Assembly (NCBI RefSeq): GCF_027409185.1
Contig: NC_084474.1
Location: forward strand, 93,499,005 to 93,563,004
Length of the DNA: 64,000 bases
Direction: 5' to 3'
Origin: Cynocephalus volans
Taxonomy: Eukaryota > Chordata > Mammalia > Dermoptera > Cynocephalidae
Shown: in pieces, positions 13,001 through 25,000 of the stretch
Numbering within the stretch: the first letter of the stretch is position 1
Layout: each line of letters begins with the position of its first letter
The notes under the pieces: generated by a model
What the model saw: only the letters and a program-made list of their open reading frames with translations
The model's database searches: none
What the model was told of the DNA's origin: nothing
Position numbers and translations under genes: made by a program

Positions 13001-16000
13001 TGAATCAATAAAAATGGGCAAAGACTTGAATGGGGCACTCACGCTAGGTTAGAAAGAGATGCGTAGCCCTGCTAATCATCAGAGAAACGCAGGTGATGTT
13101 GACTCCCACCACAGTGGCACACGTTAGGAGTATACTTTCCAGTGGCAGGTGAGCTGCCATGTATTATGGGAAGTTCCTGGTCAGTGGAGTGGGAAGGGAC
13201 TAGTTCCTTTCTAAGATTCCAGTATTCTGTGATTTTTGCACTAACCATTTGATTTTGCACCCACTGGTTAATTTAGCATAAACCAGTGTAGTCAAACCAA
13301 AGCTTATGGGCCAGTGGACTATTTTTGTAAATAAAGTTTTATTGGGACATAGTCATGCCTGTTTGTTTACAAAACATCCATGGCTGCTTTCATGCTCCAA
13401 TGGCAGACTTGAGTGGTCACAATAGAACTTGCACAGTTCATAAAATAAAACTTAAAAAAAAAAAAAAAGAAGAACTTGCACAGTTCACAAAGCCTGAAGT
13501 GTTTGCTATATAGCCCTGTATAGAAGTTTGCCAACCTCTGATGTAAACAATCAATACGTGTCTTAACTAAAAGAAAAAAAACCACACGACCAAAAATCCA
13601 AATTCCTCATTCATTTAAAGTCTTCATGTTGCTTTGAAAAAATGTACCTTGAGAAGTAGTGTTTTATGTAATGTGACAAGTCTTGCAGTGAAGTGATTGA
13701 TGGTGGTTCTCGCGGTGTTGAAATACACCTGTCTCTGTCCTAGGATCCCCAGTACATCCAGCAAGCGCTGACCAACGTCTTGTTGATGGACGCTGTCGTG
13801 GGCACACTGCAGTCACCGGCTGCCATTTATGCTGCCTCCAAATTATCTTACTTTGATAAGATGAAGAATGAAAGTAAGCAAGCAGGGATTTCACATGGTG
13901 ATGGTGTCTTGAGTACATGTCTTAAGTGATTTTATCTGGTTGACATTTATTTTATCACTTAGGACCCATCTCAAATTTCCCAATTCTTTTCTTTTATCCT
14001 TTTAATTGATTTTTGAAAGCCACACTGTTGTGCATCTTTCTTTTCTCACTTAACATGCAGCTCTTTGCTGATTGGGACGCGTTGAGGCACCTCGTAATTA
14101 TAATGTCTGGGTGCATTCCATTTTACTCGGTCAGGTGTTTGTCATGATTCTTCGTTGCAAACGACAGAATTTCCTCTGGCTGGTTTAAGCGGAATAGAAA
14201 TCTGTAGAAGGCTACTGAGTAGTTCACGGAATCTCTGGACTGGTTAGAGAGCTGGTCTCAGGCACTTGCAGTCAGGGTCAACCCACCGAGAAGCTGTGGG
14301 AACCTGGGCGTGGTTGGCCTTTTCACCACTGCGTGGAGAGGGGAGGCTCCGAATGCCAATATATATGTTTTTCTTGACTTGGTCAGTTTCTGCAGACGGC
14401 AGTTCTCCCATCTCCCTCCTGTAGATTTAGATCTGGCTCTCACATTCTGGAAACTATACAGAGGTGAGTGGTGGGCCCACATTTTTTTTTTTTTTTTGAA
14501 GATAATTTTCAAGCCTAGGAACAAAGGGCTGAGAATGACTCTGTGCATCATTTTAGCTATTTCTATTTTGTTCAAATTTTTAAATGATCTCCTGAAACCA
14601 ATTGTTTTGTGACTTGCATAGAAATAGAGAATATATACAGGACTACTTGTTGCTGTTGACATTGCTACATGTCACAATTAACGTGTGTTAAATTAAACCA
14701 ACAATATAAAATTTATAAAGCGCCGATTAACAAAGTAGGGATGTTATATAAGTAACGTCAAGTTTTGCTTGTATGAATTCTGGTGGATTTTTTTTGGTAA
14801 CCGCTTTATTGAGATATAACTCGTGTACCGTATCCGATTAAAGTGTACAACTTAATGGGTTTTAGCATATTCACAGACCTGTGCAATCATCAGCACAGTG
14901 GATTTTAGAACATTTTCTTCATCCCAAGAGGAGACCCCATAACCTTTAGCAGATACCCCCGTTCCTTAAGAACCACCAATGTGCTTTCTGTCTCTGTGGA
15001 TTTGCCTATTCTGGGCATTTCATAGAAATCGAATCCTGCAATGTGTGTCCTTTTGTGACTGGCTTCCTTCTTTTGGCCTAATGTTTTCAAGGTTCCGCCA
15101 CATTGTAGTGTGAATCAGTACTTCTTTCCTTCTTATGGCTGAGTAATGTTCCGTTGATTGGATAGAGTGCGTTTTGCTTATCCATTCATCAGTTGTAGAC
15201 GTTTGATAGACATTGTTTCTACTTTTTGGCTATTATGAATGGTGCTGCGATGAGCACTCATGTTCAAGTGTTTGGGTGGTCATTTGTTTTCATTTCTCTT
15301 GGGCATATAGCTAGCAGACAGATTTTTTAAAACACTGTCCCAGAATTAGGAAAAACAAACCTCAATTAGGTGTTCTTTAGCACATTTCGCTCATTTTGTG
15401 ATGTCTCTTATGAACTGTGGGACCCCCGAGGCTTTCCACTTTCATGTGACCCTGGGGACCCAGCCAGAGTGCTCAGGTGCCTGTGTTGCCTCAAGACCTG
15501 CTGGAGCGACTCAAGGGAGCTTGTGACCAGCAGCCCTGGCACCAGCAGTGATTGTTCTGGATTTTCCTGAGTTAGGGACAGAGCCAAGCAAGCAGTGTGC
15601 TTCAGCTGTTTACTCCACGCCAGTCGCACACCCAGTCTTTGCCAGGAGTTTACAGAAAAGCCTTCCAGCTCCTCTGTGAACAGACACACCATGGTAGCTC
15701 CAGCAAAGGACAGCTCACTGTCATGTACTCTCCACCTTGTTCTGTATGGCAAAGGGGGAGTCATTCAAGCTCGTTCCCACAAAACGTGTGTGTTCCTGAT
15801 CCCTCATTCACAAACCAAGAAATATTTTCCTGTGTGTGAAGCTAAATGGGGTGAAGACACTTGTATGTGGTCCTGAGCTTGACTTAATAGCTAATGGTCA
15901 ATTCATGATGGAAGGTCCAAAACGTACAAAACTAAATAGTAACATGAGATTTCAAAATTCAGGGCAGCAGGAGAAGAGGCGCCGGCAGAGGAGCCGATTA

Positions 16001-19000
16001 GCATTGACTGCGTTCTGGTGAAATCAGCCAGACCCACGTGGGGGTCCTGGTCGGCCACCTGCTGGTTGTGTGATCTTCACTAGATCACTGCATGCCAGGC
16101 TTTTCATTGTTCTTTTCTTAAAATGAGGATATAATGTCATCAGTCTCACCAGATTGTTGTGAGACAATTAAATGAAGTCAGTGGCCCTTACGCTGCAGCG
16201 ACTAAGTGGTTAACAGATAAATGAGACTATGGGGTGCCCTGCGGGACATCAGCGGGGAGAGCCCCAGCAGCACAGGGCAGTCCCTGGAGACTCTGGAGAG
16301 GGGGCAGTTCTAGGGCTTGTCCGCAAACATGGACTGGATTGTGTAGAAGAGAGGAGGGTGTAAGGTTATCCTCGAGGGCAGTGGTTTTTAACCAGGAGTG
16401 GTTTTGTGCCCCGTTCCTGGTGGGGAGGCCTTTGCTGATGCCTGGAGATATTTGTGGTTGTGCATGTTGGGGGGGTTGCTACTGGCATCTGGCCAGGGAA
16501 GCTGCTAAACGTCCTCCATGCACAGGATGCAGGGCGGCCCCATAACAGGGAGTTATCCAGCCCCAGATGTCCAGAGTTGTGAGCCTGTGCTCCTGGGGTA
16601 GATCTCGGGCCTTCACCTTGGGGATATTTCGTTACCAAGGAATGTTGTAAATCTTCACTTTGCTAGGCAGTGTGTAATGGCTGAGTGTGGATAGAGATCA
16701 CACCCTAGGAGCAGTGTCCTCGTGTCGGTAAAGTAACACTCAGGTTTGCCTTGCAGTGCCCATGGCGGTCCCGAAGACGACATCGGAGACGCTGAAACAC
16801 AAGATAAATCCTTCGGCCGGGGAGACGCTCCCACAAGCCATCGATGTCTTGCTATACACGCCAGGTAGAGAGACTTGTACTTGGTCATTACTGCTGTTTT
16901 TTAAAGCAATATGACAAGTTTCGATTTGGTTCAAGGTCAGCCCTGAAGTGAGAGAGGAGACAGCATCATGGCAAAAATGGGGACAGGGTGCTTTTCCACT
17001 TTTTGGGGGCGAAGTCCTAAGTGAGGAGTGTGAAGCTGTTGTGGCTGCTCTGTGGCCTTGGCCCCCGATGGCCCGAGCTGTGGGGCCGTAGGAGAGTGAC
17101 GTGGGGTCGGTGCCTGCACCTGCACCCGCTCCCTCCGGCGTCCCTCCCCTGTGGCCATCGCCTCTGCCACGGTCGTGGCTTACAGAGCACTTCCACTCAT
17201 GTGATTTCCCTTTAGGATGTTTGATCTGATCCCGGTGCCATTGTGATAAGGTGATTGCGCCTCAGATACTTGCTGTCACAGAAACTGGACAGACATGTGC
17301 CATTTACTGATGTCAGTGGGTGACAATGCAGTTCTTGTTTGGCGTGGCTGTGCATTCTGCCTTCCGTACACAGACATCCTAGTCCCCAAAAGCTGCATGA
17401 GGGCGATGGCAGGAGAGAGGAATCGGTGCTGCCAACGGCCCAAGAATGAACAAGGGCCCGGGCACATGGTGGGTTTCAAAGTGTCCAAGCACTTTTATTT
17501 AATTCCGACTTTACAGAATCGCAGCAGGGAAGGTTACACTGAGGGCCTGTAGTGTTGGAAAGCAAAGGAACTTAGCTGTAGGCCGGAAAGGACTTCAAGC
17601 GCAGTGCTCTGTCTGCGGCTCATCCGTGACTGAGGAATGGCAGCGCGTCCCTTCTGCGCGGCCACTGTCTCCGTCCCGTGGGTGTGTCAGGACTTTGCGG
17701 GGCCAGCGGAGTCACACGCGAGGGCTCTCAGTTCCGATGGGTGCGGAGGCTCTGGGGAAAAGCAATTGTCTGGTGAGAGTTTGTATCTCTTTGCTGCATG
17801 TCAGGGAAACCCAGTGAAGCAGTGATCACACACGAAAGAGAGTAGGACAGTCAGATGGCGTCCTCCCTGCGCTCACTCGATTCATCTAATCGAGGCTCTA
17901 GGTTGACGTCACTACACTGTAACCTCACAGACCAAGACAGTTTTGTCATGGCACCTGAGTAAATGAGTATTTTTAGATCCAAGTTAGTTTCCCTTAAATT
18001 AAAACTGGGCTTCCTGTCGTGGTGAGCCAGGTAGGTCCCTTGTCCCTAGAAGGGCTGGACGCAGCAGGAAAAACCACGAGGAGCCGTGAAGCTGCGCTTC
18101 CCCGGGGCGTGGTGGCAGTTCTGGAAGAGGCGGCTGCGACGCTGACAGCTGAGCAGAGCCTTGCTAGCCTCTGGGGCAGGACGGACAGAAGCTGGAGTCA
18201 GGACCCGTCAAGGAGCGGGAGTCCTGGGGAACCCGGCAGCTGGGGGTTGGGACTCACAAGGGCTACCTAGGAGTTTGGAGAACTGCCCCTGGGTGCAGAA
18301 GCCCCTTCGCATGGGCTCGGGCTCTGATGGGGAGAGAGCGCGGCTCCTCCACGGTGCTGACAGCCCGACGGACCAAGTGCCACCCCAGGAGCGGCAGTGC
18401 GTGCTCCTGAGTTATGGCAGAGGGCACCGCGGGACAGGGGCGGGCAGAGGACGGCCCTCACCATCAAGGGCATGCGACCTTTTTATCTATGTGGGAAGAA
18501 TGAAACCTGAGCCCTCCTCAGACTGTCCCCACTGTGCGGTTCCAAGAGGATTGACATGTCACGGGAAGGGAAAGCAGACCCAAGTGACCGGTGCCCACGA
18601 GCTTGTGGAAGACTAGAGAAGCGCAGCACGAGGAAGCACCGCCGGAGGCCAGCAAGTCTGAATTAAAATCAAAGGTCTTAAAAAGACTTTGAGAGGGTGG
18701 AAGTGCACGGCACGGACAGGGAAAGGCTCCCCACGCCCCAGGAGGATCAGTTAGGGGTTCGTGTCAAGAGTAGCGTAAAGAGCAGCTGCAAATCAGGGAG
18801 AATAAGACAACTCACTCCAAAAATTGTCAAGAGACATAGACACTTCACGAAAGAGGGATCCAAATGACAAAGGAAAGCCATCCGCCTCGTTAGCAATTAA
18901 AGAGATGCAAATAAGGTCACAATTGAGAACCCACCTTTAAAGTGGCCAAAAGGGAAAAGATTGACACCCCTGAGCTCCGGGGGGCAGGACAGTCTGTCCC

Positions 19001-22000
19001 GCTCACTTGGTACCTCCGGCAGCCCGCCTGGCACCCTGTGCTCGGTAGGCACCCAGCCAACCCCTGAGTGGCGGCAGGAATCACCTGCTGCTACACCCTC
19101 AGCTTTTCCTTCAAGCGCTTTTGGGTTGCTTTCCTTTCAGGGCATCTTGACCCCGCAGAAAAAATTGAAGATGCTCACCCAAAATTATGGTGCGGCCTGA
19201 ACGAAGGCAAAGTGATCGTGTTCGACGCGTCCTCTTGGACGATCCACCAGCACTGCTTCAGAGTGGGCACCTCCAAACTGGTGAGTCACCCAGGCGCCGC
19301 TAAGTTCAGACAGTTTTCATTTAGCTCCCAGGTTCGCTTGAGATTCTTGAAAAATGAGCATGTCCACCTGTGTTCAACGGTAGGTCACGTCCCCAGCGTC
19401 ACTCGCTGTCTGTAAACAGGAGGTCTTTAACTTTTACCTTGAGATTCTAAGTTAAACGCAAGCTTGTTCCATCCTTTTACTTGCGTGTCCTCGTTTAAGG
19501 GAGAAGATAAAGGCTTTGACCCCCAGTCTAAAGACAGACTCGAGTCAGACTTGAGTCCTCTCATCCGTCACTGCTGACGGAGGCCTCGCTGCACCCGTGA
19601 GAGCCGCTTCTTACGTTTCATGCTGCAGCGATCTACTCACATGCACCAGGGCCTTCAAATGCATGCGAAGTTTCCCAGGAATTCTGCTGTTTCCCGGGGA
19701 GGCGGCAGGCAGCGGGTCTCTTTTGGACTCCAGCCGCCCCGCGGATCAGGCCCCCGCAGCACTCACAGCATCCACGCCGCGCCATTATGCCTTTAAGTAA
19801 AACCAAGCTTGAATTTTTTCCGACAATTGTATGAGAAGTAAACTGCTGATACGTTTTTAGTGATATGTCCAGTGCTGCATTTCATAAATGACACAGTAGC
19901 CCGAGTGTGCGATCTGGGATTCCCCCGTCCTGCCTCTCCCTGCCTTTAGACCGTCAGTCCTTAGGACTGTCCCCCTTTGCCAGTCTCTTGGGTGTGAGGT
20001 GCACCTCGCTGCTGCCCATTTGCATTTCTGGGTCAGGCGTGTGGGCCGGGGGGCTTCCTCTCCTGTGCATTGTACACGCTCTGTGCATTGTACACGCTCT
20101 GTGCATTGTACACGCGCTGTGCATGTTTTTGTTGTCCTCTCTCTTCTTGCAGATCTGCAGGTGTTTTTTTCTTATATATATTTGTTGTTCATCTCACCCA
20201 TTATAAATACCCTTTCCAAACAAATTCACCAAAACTTCCATTTATAGTTGATGCATTTTGGGTTTTTATTTTAAAAAATCTGTTTCTGCTCTAAAACTGT
20301 AAAGATATACTTCTCTGTTTTCATCTAATTGCCCAGAAATTTTTTTTTTTTTTTTTTTTTTTGTCTTTTTCGTGACCGGTACTTAGCCAGTGAGTGCACC
20401 GGCCATTCCCATATAGGATCTGAACCTGCGGCAGGAGCGTCGCTGCGCTCCCAGCGCCGCACTCTCCCGAGTGCGTCACGGGCTCGGCCCTGCCCAGAGA
20501 TTTTGCTGTCATTTCTTTTCCTTTCAAAAGGCTCTCCCTGGAGTTTATTTTTGTGTATGGCGTGAGGTAGGGCTCTAATTCCATCTTTTCCCCCCAAATG
20601 GAAAACCTGCTGTCCCAACATCCATTATGGTGACTCCCCCCTTCCCTGGTGGTGTCAATGTGTCCTCCTCACGGGCCAGCTTTCCACCTGTGTGTAGCAC
20701 ACACCACTGCTCTATTTTTATTCTTTCTCCACTTTTTCCCATGACTAAACTGGTTTGGGGGTTTGGTGTGGTTTGGCTTTGAGTTTCTCACCCCACGGTG
20801 ACGTTAGGCACGTGATCGACTGCCAGTGGCCAGGCAGTGAACAGCAAGCCTCTCTCTCCCGATGGTGAGGGCATCTGAAGACGGGCCTCTTGTTCGAAGG
20901 GTCAGCCCCTGGTGGCAGCTGCCGGCAGCTGTAGTTGTGTTTCCTTTCGTCTGCTTTCAAGTGGGGAGAGCCCACCCCAGCACCTGGCTTCCAGCTGCGG
21001 CCCTGTCCTGCCCTGTGTGGATGTGCTCTGCCACCAGCCCCGCTTGGCGGTCCCCGTGGGCAGCTGCGCAGTCGCTTCCATGCCTGCCGCCCTTGTCCTG
21101 GATCTCAGTGTGGCTTCTGTTTTGCCTGCTGTGTGTTTACCTTTCCCTGCTTGGGTGAGGAGCAGAGGGGAAAATTCCAGGTGCGGGTTTACGGCTCTGT
21201 CTCTGCTGGAGTCTGTCCTGAAGTTCTTGAGTTCTTTACTGAAAGATAAGCCCTTGTCACCCTCTTCTTTTCTTCTCTTTCATTCTTCTGTCCTTTCTTT
21301 AGCTTAGAGAAGATTTAACTGGCTACACTTCATCACTACTGTTTAACTACTCTGTATTTTTGATGAAACTATGCTCTCCAAATGTCCTGTGACCTGATGT
21401 CCCCCCAGCCCCCACCTTTTGACTCAGTGACTCCAGGGCATTTTTTACTATATCACCCACATTTAAATTGTACTTTATACTTTTCAAAATATTTCCACAT
21501 CTACACATTTATGCCTGGTGGGCTCCATTCTGTTGGAGACACTCTGAGGACGTAAAAGAAGCTACTGTCCCAAGGACTTTGCTAGGGAAATCCTTATGCC
21601 ACACTTCTTTAACATGATACACCTATTTTTTTATGTGTTTAATGTGAAAAGAATGATCTAGTGAAGTTTATATACCAAAGTATTAAGCGCTGCTTAGAAT
21701 CAGTTTTAATGGCTGTGTCCCACCATCTGAAAATAATGTGACAGTACGTGACACAGTACATGTTTTCAAAACTTGTGTAAAACAGTAATATTGTGAATTC
21801 AAATACAGATTGCTGAGAGGGTGGACATCACTCTTAAATGCCTGCATGACAAACGTTTCATGTTATCAGGGTGATAAGAAATCATTTTCCCCAATTGAAA
21901 TAATGAGTCTCAGATGACAAAGTAACAGGATCCATGACAGAGTAAGTCAAAATATTTACAAAGTCTAGGAATGCTTTAGACCAAAAACAAAAGCAAGAAG

Positions 22001-25000
22001 GAGAAATTAAGGGAGTCATTATTATTCTGAATTAATTTTTTTATGTTGGTTTTTAGTTACACACATTTCAAAGGCTTTTAAATGATAGAATAATTTTTTA
22101 ACTCTTAGTTAAAATAAAACCAAAAGGCTACATTTTGTAACAGTCTCAACTGCCCTCCAATTAGGCCAGGTAACATTTAAAGCAACAAGTTATTCCAATT
22201 ATCTGAAAGTAACTTCCTGCTAGTTTCACAGAGATATTTTTTATCATTTGACAGGGAAAAAACATGGACAGTATCTCAAGAAAATGCTGCTGCTTCTGAA
22301 ATTTGAAGTTCAAAGTAGTTTATCTAAGCATCTTTGGCCACTGAAGACAGAGATTTTCCTAAAATTATACCAATCTTCAGGTGGATGCCTAAAAGGAAAG
22401 AACTCTTTTAAATGAATAATTCTGAAATTAGAAAACTGGCATTTTTTTGCTCTAAATCATGGAATATTTATTGCTAAAATTAAGATGATCAATTTTGTAA
22501 GAGCTTTTTTCTGATTTAAAGATAAGTGACAGGGCTGGCCCATGAGCTCAGTTGGTTAGAGCACGGTGTTAAAACACCAAGGTCAAGGGTCCGGATTCCT
22601 GTACCAGGCAGCCACCAAAAAAAAAAAATAAATAATAATAATAATAATTAGCCACAATTGGTACTGATTATATCTAAGATCTAATATTGTATCCAGTCCT
22701 CAGCACCCCTCCAACACAATGATGAAACATTTACCCTTTGAAATCTATTTGCGTTTGAAAATACAAGGTTTTTGTTCAGTTGTAAAATGTTGCACATGTC
22801 AGGGATGAAGACGGAAAAGGCCACCGTAAGGCAGAAGCAGAGCGTCCAGCTGAGCATCTTTGCCCCACTCCAGCTCAGGGAGTTTAAGGGCAGGCAGGTG
22901 TAAAGAGCACTCAGTGGTACAGTTGATTTGATGGACATGTGCAGGCAAACGCAGCTGTGTTTCACATGTCTGTGTGGCTTTCATAATTCTTCAGCATTTA
23001 AGTCCTTAATTTCTGATTTCAAAAATCCTAAAAATAATCACTGGCTGTTGACTTTGCTAAGCCGGAACACTTGAGGTCACTTTCTGTACCCACAGAAAGC
23101 ACTGGTGGTTTTGATTGTTGTTAATATAGAGTCGAGCCTCATTATTTGCAGATTTTGTATTTGCAAATTCAGCTACCTGCTAAAATGTATTTGTAACCGT
23201 CAAAATAAGTATGCTTGGTGTTTTCTTGCTTATCTGCAGACGTGCATGTGCACAGAGCGGGGATAAATTTGAGTCTTGCAGTGTGCTTGTCCCCAGCTGA
23301 GGGTTGACAAGTGACAGACACTCTGCCTGCTCATTTCGGCTCATACTGTAGATAAGCGTCCTTCCTGCAGCCTACTTAGTGCCATATTTTTTCACATTTT
23401 TATGCTTGTTTTGGTGACTTTGCTGTTTAAAATGGCCCCCAATATGGTGCTGAAGTGTTGGCTGGTGTTCCTAAACACGGGCAGGCTGTGATGTGCCTCA
23501 TGAGGAAAATACGAGGGCACTTCATGGAAAAATGTCATTAAAAGATAATATAAATCTTTCCACAAACTTTTTGAAGTTCCCTTGTACATCTGTTAGATGA
23601 GCTTGCTTAGGCATAAGTAACGGTGCTGTTGGCAGTGAGTTCACTGTTAATTACTATGTGAGGGTACTTTAGCCTCGTATATGTTAAATAAGGTGTCTTC
23701 AAACAGAGACACACACAGAACAAAATTATGTGTCGATTGGGTGATGAAAATGTCGTGACCAGTGGCTCACTGGATCCTAACCTGTATGTCCTCCAGGACC
23801 AGCAGTTTGGTATTCTCTAATTCCATGTTTGCAGCCAGTCTGTTAGGTAACTACCCCAAGTGACAGAGTCACTCCTGTGACTCATATCCCTGCCTGACCT
23901 CCTCCCGTTAGAACTGCATGGTGATGGCGGAGCAGAACCAGGTGTGGATCGGCTCGGAAGACTCAATCATCTACATCATCAATATCCACAGCATGTCCTG
24001 CAACAAGCAGCTCACGGATCACCGCGCCAGTGTCACCGATTTGATTGTGCAGAGCGGCAAGAAGGTGCCCAGGTATGGGGGGCTTTGCTGGGGAGAAGGG
24101 TGTTGGGGGCTTCCAGAGGGTGACTTCCCGAAGGCTGTGCCTGCAGGGCTGGCAGGGCGTGTGGAGCCAGGCGGGTCTGGAAGGAGGGCACCAACGCGTG
24201 GTCTGTTCTGATCGTGGATCCAGAGAAACAGTTTTCTGCTGAGACCAACCTGGGTCGAGCATGGTGACAAACGGTGCTGGCCCCAGCCTTCCTGCTGAGG
24301 TCATCACAGGGAGTCGTGGCCTGTGGCACACGAGAAAGGGCACCCCCTCTAAGAGGAGCGTCAACTATGACGTCTCCTCATTTTCCCCCTGACGTCAGAA
24401 ATCTGACTTCATGTGTGAGATCTCCTGAGTCCTCAGTTTAGCTCCATTTAAAAAATATTATACCCCACCCCCCAAAAAAGTCACCTGCAGGCCAGCAGTC
24501 TACAGTCTCTGACCAGGACTGGGACACTTCCTCCTAGACAGTGTGTCCAGGCCAGCTTGAGAAAGCTGTGTGGCAGCTGTGTTTCTTCAGACGTTTCCTG
24601 AAGGTGCTGGTCTTCTGTCCCAAGGACCCTCATGTTTAGACCCAGCCAGTGTGTCTTTCCCTGTGAAAGCCCCAAGCTGGGCTCGCCAGCTCAGCCCTGC
24701 CGTCCCTGCCCAGAACTTCAGGACAGGCGGCTCCAGACTCTACCGGAGGCGAGAGGAACTCCCAGCAGACGGGCCGTGCTCGTCCGTGTCCCTCCTCCAG
24801 CCCCATCCTACCCGGGACCAATCTTTCTGGAAGATGGGATTTGAACCACAAAACCCTAAGAATATCCTGGGCCCATGGGGAGCCTCCAGAGAGGGAGCCA
24901 GGTTGTAGCCTGCAGGCCAGGGCTGGTCCCGTACGTGCCTGTGCTTGGTCGCTTCTCTGGCCCCATCCAAACTCCCCACAGAGAAACCTCCATTTCCTGC

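Larger units (their letters stand above)
19281..23911 (+). other. DENND3: DENND3 intron with SINEs, an AT-rich tract and a Tigger
   Basis: Intron of 4.6 kb. It contains a small tandem repeat (20063-20125), a reverse SINE (20340-20490), an AT-rich tract of unknown origin (about 21250-22530), a forward SINE (22532-22649), an unrecognised region at 22680-23000 and a Tigger relic (about 23130-23850) that ends close to the next exon. Confidence 0.7.

Noticed and set aside
19907..20247. ORFs with a six-residue periodic repeat
   Set aside because: The period comes from the 18-base minisatellite at 20063-20125, not from a protein repeat.
22532..22605. A functional tRNA gene
   Set aside because: The A and B boxes are diverged, the acceptor stem does not pair, and a poly(A) tail follows. 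It is a SINE.
22681..22965. Minus-strand 94-codon ORF with a hydrophobic helix
   Set aside because: No family recognised, no promoter, poly(A) signal or splice evidence. Listed with low confidence as unexplained.
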